This document shows positions 1 through 5,861 of a DNA stretch of 10,737 bases, piece by piece (within the stretch, counting starts at the first letter, position 1; each line of letters begins with the position of its first letter). The stretch is from Archangium sp. Its GTDB lineage: Bacteria; Myxococcota; Myxococcia; Myxococcales; Myxococcaceae. A program made the translations under genes and the position numbers. The notes below the pieces were generated by a model. The model was not told where the DNA came from and searched no databases. It saw only the letters and a list, made by a program, of their open reading frames with translations. The DNA lies in assembly GCA_016793525.1 (NCBI GenBank), contig JAEUJT010000295.1:1-10737 (forward strand). The letters are read 5' to 3'.

Positions 1-59
1 TCGCTGACTGGTCGTGGGAGCGCATGAGCGACGAGCTGTACCGAGGGCGCGGGGGATGA
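1..59 (+). CDS. C-terminal tail of a small protein, probable antitoxin of the PIN toxin (partial)
   Basis: An open frame entering from the left edge (readable from base 3) gives 18 residues, ADWSWERMSDELYRGRGG, and stops at TGA 57-59. That stop overlaps the ATG at 56-58 of the PIN-domain gene in an ATGA junction, the arrangement typical of antitoxin-toxin operons with translational coupling. A short acidic/aromatic tail just before a VapC-like toxin suggests a VapB-type antitoxin, whose C-terminus normally wraps around the toxin and blocks its active site. The DNA-binding part lies outside the window, so the antitoxin family cannot be named. The assignment rests on context and the overlap. 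Confidence 0.5.
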   Translation, partial: ADWSWERMSDELYRGRGG

Positions 60-499
60 TCGCCGTCGACACCAACCTGCTCGTCTATGCGCACCGCACC
101 GAGAGCCCGTTTCACGCCGAGGCAAAGGAGCGCGTCGAGTCACTCCGCTCAGGCCGCGCGATGTGGGCGATTCCGTGGCCGGTCGTTCACGAGTTTCTCG
201 GGGTGGTGACGAACCCGCGCATCTTCCGCACGCCCACGCCCCGCTCGGTGGCGGTGGCGACCGTTGATGCCCTGACAGCTGGGGGGACGCTGCAGCTGCT
301 CGCTGAGAGCGAAGGGTATTGGGCCAAGCTCACGTCGCTCATCGCCGCGGCGCGAGTTGAAGGAGCGCGAATTCATGATGCGCGCGTGGCCGCGCTCTGC
401 CTGCACCACGGCGTGTCTGAGCTGTGGACGGCCGACCGCGACTTTTCGCTCTTCCCTGCCCTGAAGACCCGCAACCCGCTCGTCTCCGTCGCGAAGTAA
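56..499 (+). CDS. VapC-like PIN-domain ribonuclease (type II toxin)
   Basis: A 147-residue protein with the layout of VapC-family PIN ribonucleases, which cleave RNA (often tRNA or rRNA) with divalent metal held by clustered acidic residues. The expected acids are visible: Asp5 in MIAVDTNLLVYAH, Glu46 in VVHEFLGVV, Asp108 in IHDARVAAL, and Asp127 with Asp129 in TADRDF. The length is usual for the family. The start at 56 is chosen because the family begins almost directly with the first-Asp strand and because the ATG overlaps the upstream stop. A GTG at 14 in the same frame would add 14 Arg-rich residues that do not fit. The gene ends 9 bases before the oxidoreductase, so read-through transcription is possible, but no functional link is evident. 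All acids are intact, so the enzyme is probably active. Its target is unknown. Confidence 0.85.
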   Translation: MIAVDTNLLVYAHRTESPFHAEAKERVESLRSGRAMWAIPWPVVHEFLGVVTNPRIFRTPTPRSVAVATVDALTAGGTLQLLAESEGYWAKLTSLIAAARVEGARIHDARVAALCLHHGVSELWTADRDFSLFPALKTRNPLVSVAK

Positions 500-508
500 G
501 CCTCACTC

Positions 509-2149
509 ATGGCGGCGACCCGACGAGAGCTCGTAGCGGCCTTTCTCGGAGCGACCGCCGCGGCTGCGTGCAAGCGCGTCGAATCCACCGCGGCCATTCC
601 GGGTGAATTCGCCGACGCCACCTTGAACGCGGGGCACGCGCTGCGCGGCCCTCCCCTCCCCCGAGCGGAGACGGATTCCGCGGTGGTTGATGCCCTCATC
701 GTCGGGGCCGGAGCCGCTGGGCTCTCCGCAGGCTGGAGATTGCGCGCGGCGGGTATCGACTCGCTCCTCGCCTGTGACGTCGATTCCACCGAGGGCGGCA
801 CGGCGCAGTCGGGGCGCAATTCCGTCTCCGCGTTCCCGTGGGGAGCGCACTACCTGCCGGCCCCGCTCGACGCCTCCGGTCCCGTGCCGCGACTCCTTCG
901 CGAGATGGGCGTGCTCACCGGCGTCGACGACTCCGGCCGCCCGCACTTCGCCGAAGACGCGCTCATTCACGAGCCCGAGGAGCGGCTCTTCTTCCGCGGC
1001 CAGTGGTACGAGGGCCTCTACCCCCGCGCCGGCGCCAACGACGACGACCTGGCCCAGCTGCGCCGCTTCGAAGAGGCCATGCGCACCTTCGCCCGCGCGC
1101 GTGACGGCAAAGGCCGCAAAGCCTTCGCCGTGCCGCTCGAGGCCGGAAGCGACGACGCGGAGTGGACCCAGCTCGACCGGCTCTCCATGGCCGACTGGCT
1201 GGCGGAGCAGCACTTCACCTCTCCGCGCCTGCGCTGGCTCGTCGACTACGCCTGCCGTGACGACTACGGCGCCGAAGCGGCGGCCATCTCTGCGTGGGCG
1301 GGCATCTGGTACTTCGCGGCGCGGCAGACCGGCGACGACACCAACCAGGGGTACCTCAGCTGGCCCGAGGGGAATGGGCGCCTCATTCGCCACCTCGCGG
1401 AGTCGGTGGGGCGCGAGCGGCTGCGCCTCGAACACCTGGTGCACACCGTCAGCCCGGTGCCCAACAGCACCGACTGGTACGCCCACGCCTTCGACGTACG
1501 CACCTCGACGCCAGTGCGACTCCGCGCGCGGCAACTCGTACTGGCCACGCCCCGCTTCGTCGCCGCCCGCCTGGTGGAGCCGTGGCGGCAATCGCCCCCC
1601 GACTTCCTCTCCGCGTTCCACTCCGGCCCGTGGGTGGTCGCCAACCTGACAGTGTCAACTCCGCCGACTGGCCGCGGCTTTCCCCTCGCGTGGGACAACG
1701 TGCTCTACGACAGCAAGAGCCTCGGGTACGTGGTGGCGACGCACCAGCGGCTCCGAGCCGACACCAGCGGGCCCACGGTGCTCACCTGGTACTACCCGGC
1801 GTCGGGCGTCGACGTGAAGGCCGAGCGGCAGCGGGTCTTCAGCACCTCGTGCGCGGAGTGGCAGGCGTTGGCGCTCGCCGACCTGCGCCCCGCGCACCCG
1901 CGGCTCCGCGAGACGGTGCAGCGAATCGACGTCATGCGCTGGGGTCACGCCATGGTTCGGCCGGTGCCGGGCTTCGTGTGGGGTGACGCTCGCCGCGCGG
2001 CGCAGGCGTCGCTCGGCGCGCTGCACTTCGCGCATTCTGACTTGGGCGGGCTGGCGCTGTTCGAAGAGGCGAACCACCACGGCGTGCGCGCGGCCGAAGC
2101 GGCGCTCACCGGGCTGGGGCGCACCGTGGAGCGCTGGGGGCCGCGCTGA
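509..2149 (+). CDS. Tat-exported FAD-dependent oxidoreductase, amine-oxidase-like
   Basis: A 546-residue flavoprotein. Residues 1-21 look like a twin-arginine signal (TRRELVAAFLG) ending in Cys21 after a run of alanines. This is a possible but weak lipobox (AAAC), so the enzyme may fold with its cofactor and be exported, perhaps as a lipoprotein. The Rossmann dinucleotide motif follows at about 61-71 (DALIVGAGAAG). LSWPEGNGRL at 283-292 resembles the segment seen in amine oxidase and phytoene-desaturase-type enzymes. The C-terminal FAD-closing region is near 505-532 (HFAHSDLGGLALFEEANHHG). These place it in the NAD(P)-binding/flavin amine oxidoreductase superfamily. The substrate cannot be told; the usual amine oxidase covalent-flavin features were not identified. 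No strong Shine-Dalgarno precedes the ATG, and with the PIN gene 9 bases upstream, coupled translation is possible. It converges on the histidine kinase gene. Confidence 0.82.
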   Translation: MAATRRELVAAFLGATAAAACKRVESTAAIPGEFADATLNAGHALRGPPLPRAETDSAVVDALIVGAGAAGLSAGWRLRAAGIDSLLACDVDSTEGGTAQSGRNSVSAFPWGAHYLPAPLDASGPVPRLLREMGVLTGVDDSGRPHFAEDALIHEPEERLFFRGQWYEGLYPRAGANDDDLAQLRRFEEAMRTFARARDGKGRKAFAVPLEAGSDDAEWTQLDRLSMADWLAEQHFTSPRLRWLVDYACRDDYGAEAAAISAWAGIWYFAARQTGDDTNQGYLSWPEGNGRLIRHLAESVGRERLRLEHLVHTVSPVPNSTDWYAHAFDVRTSTPVRLRARQLVLATPRFVAARLVEPWRQSPPDFLSAFHSGPWVVANLTVSTPPTGRGFPLAWDNVLYDSKSLGYVVATHQRLRADTSGPTVLTWYYPASGVDVKAERQRVFSTSCAEWQALALADLRPAHPRLRETVQRIDVMRWGHAMVRPVPGFVWGDARRAAQASLGALHFAHSDLGGLALFEEANHHGVRAAEAALTGLGRTVERWGPR

Positions 2150-2183
2150 CGTGCTCCACGGAAGCGAGCGCTACCTGTGGAGC
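2124..2183. terminator. Inverted repeats at a convergent gene junction, candidate bidirectional terminator
   Basis: CCGTGGAGC (2124-2132) and GCTCCACGG (2153-2161) form a perfect 9-base inverted repeat. One wobble plus one G-C pair can extend it inwards, leaving a 16-base loop. A third copy, GTGGAGC (2177-2183), can pair with GCTCCAC (2153-2159) instead. The structures straddle the stop codons of the oxidoreductase (2147-2149) and of the histidine kinase (2171-2173). There is no T-tract, so a classical intrinsic terminator is not shown. It could still act as a transcript 3'-end hairpin in both directions. Confidence 0.4.
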
Positions 2184-4003
2184 GGACCGCTGGTTGGCCG
2201 CCTCGGGCGGAGCCGCGCGCGCGCCGAGCCTCCTGAATCGGGTGACGGAGGTGACACGCGTGGCCCCGGCTGTGCGCCGCTGAGCTCTGCCGACGCCGGA
2301 GGGAAGGTGACGCGAAACACGGTGCCCTCGCCCACCGTCGAGCGGAAATCGAGCTCGCCGCCGCGCCGCTCGACGATGGCGTGGCAAATCGACAGCCCCA
2401 GCCCGGTGCCGACGCCGGGCCCCTTGGTGGTGAAAAACGGGGTGAAGAGCTTCTTCCCCACCTCGGCGGAGATGCCGCTGCCGTTGTCTTCGACCTCGAC
2501 CACCGCGCGCCCCTGAGCGTCGGTGCGCGTACGCAGGCGCACCCGGCACGCCTCGACCGCCCGGTCCGGAGGCATGGCCTGCACCGCGTTGTTGAGGAGG
2601 TTGAGAAACACCTGGCCGAGCTCGACGTCGGTGGCGGCCACCAGCGGCACCGGCCCGAGGTCGACGTCGATGACCGCCTTGCGCTGCAGCTCTCCACGCG
2701 CCAACCGAAGAATTCGCTCGAGCGCCTCGCGCACGTCGAGCGCCGAAGGCCCGCCGTCGCCACCGCGGGAGATGCGCCGCATGTCTTCGACGATTTTGCA
2801 GATGCGGTCGGCGCCCTCGCGCGTCTGGGAGAGCGTCTCGAGCAGGTCTTCGCAGTCGGGCACCGGGTGCTCCGACAGGCGGGCGGCCACGTAGTCGGTG
2901 TTGGTGCGGATCCACGAGGCCGGGTTGTTGATTTCGTGCGCGATGCCCGCGGCCAACGTCCCCAGGGAGGCGAGCCGCTCCGCCGTCGTCAACCGCGCCC
3001 GGGCCTCGGCGGCGTCGCGTTGCTGCGCGGTGGCGTAGAGCGCCCGCACCGCCGACACATCGCGCACCACCGCCACCACCTCGAGTGGCGCGCGTGACTG
3101 CACCTGGTACCGCACCTCCCAGGCGCTCACGCCGCGCTCGACGTAGGCGGGCAAGCCGACGGGCGCCTCGCCGAGGCGGGCGATGGCCCGCGCTGCGTCC
3201 TCCGGGCCGAAGAGCGTCTCGAAAAAGCCGCCGGTGATGCAGCCGGGAAACCACGACAGCACCTGCGGCGACGGCTGGCTCAGCAGCTGCCCGCCCGGCC
3301 CCAGCAGCACCCACCCGTCACCCGACGCGATGACGAGCCGCTGCAGGTGGGTGCGCTGCGCCGACAGCTCGGCCACCGCGGTCTCCAGCGACGCGAGAGT
3401 TGAGGACAGGCGGCGGTTGAGGGGGCGGAACAGCGCGAGCGCCTCGACGAGGAGCAGCACCAGCACGGCGCACAGCAGCGCCCGCTCGAGCACGAGCGAC
3501 GACGCCACCTGCGCCCGGGCCGCGTCGGAGTGCGCCAACACCTGCGCCTCGAGCGCGCCAAGCAACGGGCCTCTCGCCAACGCGCTCGCCTCGTCAGACG
3601 CCGCGAAGTCCCCGGCGCGCGCGCGGGTGATGGCCGAGGTGTACGCCGTCAGGTGGGCATGGACGGGGCCGAGCACCCCTGCCAGCGCCCCGGGCTCGAT
3701 GGAGCCCGGACCGGTGTCGAGCCACCGCTGGCTGAGGGTGATGCGGGCAAGCTCTTGCTCGATGGCCACCTCGAGCTGGGCCCGCGGCTCTCCCGACGCC
3801 GCCTGCCACTCCCGCAGCATCAACGCGAGGCGCTGCGACAACATGCGCTGGCGACCGGCGACGTCGATGACCTCAGCGGCGCTCCGCTGGCGCTCGACCG
3901 AGTCTCGAATGACCAAGCTGCCGCCGATGGACAGCAGGGCGATGCTGGACAACGCAGCGACGTACCACCTCATCAAACGACGGCTGGCTCGCACCCCTCT
4001 CAT
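2171..4003 (-). CDS. Membrane sensor histidine kinase with PilJ/NarX-like sensor region
   Basis: A 610-residue kinase. A first membrane segment spans about 12-32 and a second about 174-192. The domain between them begins EVIDVAGRQRMLSQRLA (44-60), the hallmark of the PilJ / nitrate-sensor-type N-terminal domain, so a periplasmic ligand or signal is likely. A coiled region (200-222) leads to a PAS-like domain (about 222-322). HisKA follows with phospho-acceptor His356 in LAAGIAHEINNPASW. The HATPase has the N box (NLLNNAVQAM, 468-477), G1 DNGSG (506-510), F box LFTPFFTTK (519-527) and G2 GTGLGLS (532-538). All catalytic motifs are intact. The last 40 residues are Pro/Arg-rich and unassigned. 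No receiver domain or response-regulator gene is in the window, so it looks like an orphan kinase, as is common in myxobacteria. It starts 65 bases after the cysteine-rich gene and may share its transcript. An in-frame ATG at residue 11 is an alternative start. Confidence 0.92.
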   Translation of the reverse strand: MRGVRASRRLMRWYVAALSSIALLSIGGSLVIRDSVERQRSAAEVIDVAGRQRMLSQRLALMLREWQAASGEPRAQLEVAIEQELARITLSQRWLDTGPGSIEPGALAGVLGPVHAHLTAYTSAITRARAGDFAASDEASALARGPLLGALEAQVLAHSDAARAQVASSLVLERALLCAVLVLLLVEALALFRPLNRRLSSTLASLETAVAELSAQRTHLQRLVIASGDGWVLLGPGGQLLSQPSPQVLSWFPGCITGGFFETLFGPEDAARAIARLGEAPVGLPAYVERGVSAWEVRYQVQSRAPLEVVAVVRDVSAVRALYATAQQRDAAEARARLTTAERLASLGTLAAGIAHEINNPASWIRTNTDYVAARLSEHPVPDCEDLLETLSQTREGADRICKIVEDMRRISRGGDGGPSALDVREALERILRLARGELQRKAVIDVDLGPVPLVAATDVELGQVFLNLLNNAVQAMPPDRAVEACRVRLRTRTDAQGRAVVEVEDNGSGISAEVGKKLFTPFFTTKGPGVGTGLGLSICHAIVERRGGELDFRSTVGEGTVFRVTFPPASAELSGAQPGPRVSPPSPDSGGSARARLRPRRPTSGPLHR

Positions 4004-4068
4004 GTAAGCCGGGCACCCGCGCGCCGCCGCGCCGCGTGGCCTTCACCGAAAATGGGCGCCCGCCCGCT

Positions 4069-5202
4069 TTACGGCCGCAGGGGTTTACAGCTGGCTGGCG
4101 TGGCCGGGTTGGAGCGGTCGCAGTACTGATCCGCCGCGCACGGTGGGGCTGATCCACACACACAGCCGACATTGCCGGTGCCGCACGCACTTGCGCGCAG
4201 GGGGTCGCACGACACACAGCTGTCGATGGTGGTGGTGTTTCGGCACACCGGAAAATCGGTGGTGAGACAGCTGCGGCCCGAGCGACACTGCCGGGTACCG
4301 ACACACACGCTGGTGGCGCCGGTGCACGTACCCGACAAGCAGCTGCTGGAGCCGCACGCGGTGCACTGCAGCCCGGCGTTGCCGCAGAAGCTGGCGTTGG
4401 TGCCGCGACACGAGTTGCCGTCACAACACCCGGGGCAGTTCGAATACGCGTCGCACACGCACTCGAAGACGTCGTTCTTCACGTTGCAGCGGGTGCCGAT
4501 GGGGCATGGGCCGAGCAGGCCACACGAACACCCAGCGCCTGCGCAGTTCGTCGAGCGGAGCGGGTCACACACCGGGTTGCAGGCCCGGCCCGTGACTCCG
4601 CAGTCAGCCACCAGCGCGGGCCCACCGTCGTTCGGCAAGAAGGGCACCAGGCGCGGCTTGTTGGCGGCCGAGGCGCAGGTGGTCTGCGAGAGGCAGCAGG
4701 TACTGGTGCACCCGCACGACGTCGTCCCTCCGTCGGGCCGGCCACCATCGGAGCTCCCGCCGTCGACGACGCCCGCATCGGCGTCGCCCGCGTCGGGCTC
4801 CTCGTCGACCGTCACCAGGTCGACCGTCACCCGCGTCTCTTGGCTGACCACGATGGTCGACGTCGTGGCCGAGGCGACCACCACCGTCTCTCGTGACTGA
4901 TTTTCGCCGTACACCACCACGTCGAGCGGCTGGCCCGCCACGTCGTCGGCCAGCAGCACGCGCACCGTGGCGCCCGAGGCCAACGCCTCGCCCACCACCT
5001 CGGGCCGCGCCGCCGGAGGGAACGCGTCGGTGCCCGCCGTCGTGAAGCCGGTGAAGCGCAGCTGGTACAGGGTGAACTCTGCCGACGACCAGCGGGTCGT
5101 GATGAAGAGCGACGTGCCGTACGGCGAAGGCTCGATGTTGGTGGGGCCACACCTCAAGCTCGCCACGAGACAGAAAACCGCAACCAACCGCATGCCGCTC
5201 AT
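4069..5202 (-). CDS. Exported cysteine-rich protein with duplicated Cys module
   Basis: A 377-residue protein of unknown function. Residues 1-18 form a short export signal (RLVAVFCLVASLRC). A cysteine sits at the lipobox position, but Arg at -1 is not canonical, so lipidation is doubtful. Residues 20-134 form a beta-rich domain with no recognised family. An Asp/Ala/Gly linker spans 136-159. A cysteine-rich region (163-372) contains two copies of a module starting CDPLR, at 212-248 and 332-372, plus a CCDGNSC segment near 259-265. The design suggests a disulphide-stabilised cell-surface or periplasmic binding protein. The start at 5202 is chosen because its ATG overlaps the TPR gene stop (ATGA) and lies 6 bases after a GAGG core. 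The frame stays open further upstream only as a shadow of the TPR gene. It is the third gene of the kinase operon and could be its envelope partner, which is inference. Confidence 0.8.
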   Translation of the reverse strand: MSGMRLVAVFCLVASLRCGPTNIEPSPYGTSLFITTRWSSAEFTLYQLRFTGFTTAGTDAFPPAARPEVVGEALASGATVRVLLADDVAGQPLDVVVYGENQSRETVVVASATTSTIVVSQETRVTVDLVTVDEEPDAGDADAGVVDGGSSDGGRPDGGTTSCGCTSTCCLSQTTCASAANKPRLVPFLPNDGGPALVADCGVTGRACNPVCDPLRSTNCAGAGCSCGLLGPCPIGTRCNVKNDVFECVCDAYSNCPGCCDGNSCRGTNASFCGNAGLQCTACGSSSCLSGTCTGATSVCVGTRQCRSGRSCLTTDFPVCRNTTTIDSCVSCDPLRASACGTGNVGCVCGSAPPCAADQYCDRSNPATPASCKPLRP

Positions 5203-5861
5203 GGGCCACCTCGCCCGTCGATGTCCATCAACGTGGCCGTCGGGTACGTCACCGCTGGAGCGCCGCGGTTGCTCAACAACACGCCGGCCACCACCGCGCC
5301 GGCCACCACCGCCACCCCGCCGCCCACCACGCCCCAGAACCACCCCTTCGTGTACACCGGCTTCGGCTCCTCCAATGGAGGCATCGGCGGAGGCGGCACG
5401 TCGGCCGGCACCAGCACCGTCGCCAGCGGGGCATCGGCCTTGGCCTTCTCTTCGGCCGCCTTTCGAGCCTCTTCGTCTTTGCGCGCGGCCTCGGCCTCCC
5501 GCCGCTTGGCGTCTTCGAGCAGCTCGCGGGCCAGCTCGACGTTGGGCGCCTCGGGCTTCGAGTTGTCGATGAAGCGGCCGTAGAAGAAGCTGGCCTCTTT
5601 GAAGTTGCCCAGCTGCCGGTGGCACTGCGCGATGTTGAAGAGGAACCCGGGCAGCGGCTTCAGCTTGTACGCCTCGGTGTAGCTCGCCAGCGCGGTGGAG
5701 AACTCGCCGACGTCGTACGCCTTCTGGCCCGCGGTGAAGAGGGTGCGCGCCTTCGCTTCGTCGGGGTCGACCTTCTTGCCCTTCTGGCCGAACGCGGGTG
5801 CGGCGAGGAACGCCAGCAGCAGCAGCGCGGCGTTACTCCTCGAACGGATTGACGAGACCAT
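5199..5861 (-). CDS. TPR-repeat protein with signal sequence and C-terminal membrane anchor
   Basis: A 220-residue protein. An export signal lies at about 1-25 (AALLLLAFLAAPAFG, likely cleaved before Gln26). Two tetratricopeptide helices pairs cover about 35-100, with landmark residues in LFTAGQKAYDVGEFSTALASY and FNIAQCHRQLGNFKEASFFY. A highly charged Glu/Lys/Ala helix (105-143) is probably a coiled coil. A Pro-rich segment (152-168) leads to a membrane span at about 174-196 (WFWGVVGGGVAVVAGAVVAGVLL) and a short tail. TPRs mediate protein-protein contacts, so this is likely a periplasmic scaffold anchored in the inner membrane. The ATG at 5861 lies 29 bases inside the kinase gene and follows AAGAAGAAGG at 5871-5880 with a 9-base spacer, supporting the start and coupling. 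Its partner is not visible; the kinase upstream and the Cys-rich protein downstream are the obvious candidates. Confidence 0.87.
   Translation of the reverse strand: MVSSIRSRSNAALLLLAFLAAPAFGQKGKKVDPDEAKARTLFTAGQKAYDVGEFSTALASYTEAYKLKPLPGFLFNIAQCHRQLGNFKEASFFYGRFIDNSKPEAPNVELARELLEDAKRREAEAARKDEEARKAAEEKAKADAPLATVLVPADVPPPPMPPLEEPKPVYTKGWFWGVVGGGVAVVAGAVVAGVLLSNRGAPAVTYPTATLMDIDGRGGP
5206..5212 (-). promoter_or_regulatory. Ribosome binding site that fixes the start of the cysteine-rich gene
   Basis: On the - strand this reads GAGGTGG, with the GAGG core 6 bases before the ATG at 5202. It lies inside the last codons of the TPR gene, whose TGA (5201-5199) overlaps that ATG. The site and overlap together favour the first of two nearby in-frame ATGs (5202 rather than 5193) and point to coupled translation. 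Confidence 0.65.

Noticed and set aside
14..55. GTG start at 14 for the PIN toxin
   Set aside because: It adds residues unlike the family, overlaps the probable antitoxin coding region, and ignores the ATGA junction at 56.
503..1621. A 372-codon open frame on the - strand opposite the oxidoreductase
   Set aside because: Gly/Arg/Val-rich composition without motifs. The + strand frame has clear flavoprotein motifs, and long antisense frames are expected at this G+C content.
4004..4068. Terminator between the Cys-rich and histidine kinase genes (GGGCGGGCGCCC then ATTTT on the - strand)
   Set aside because: The stem is at most four pairs and the T-run is only four long. It is too weak to split the operon on this evidence.
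5380..5480. Low-complexity Glu/Lys/Ala and Pro codons as a DNA repeat
   Set aside because: They are ordinary coding sequence for the coiled helix and Pro-rich stalk of the TPR protein, with no exact DNA repeat unit.
5203..5625. N-terminal extension of the Cys-rich protein by 141 residues
   Set aside because: The extension is Arg/Gly-rich, overlaps the well-supported TPR gene, and would bury the export signal. ATG 5202 has a ribosome site and an ATGA overlap.
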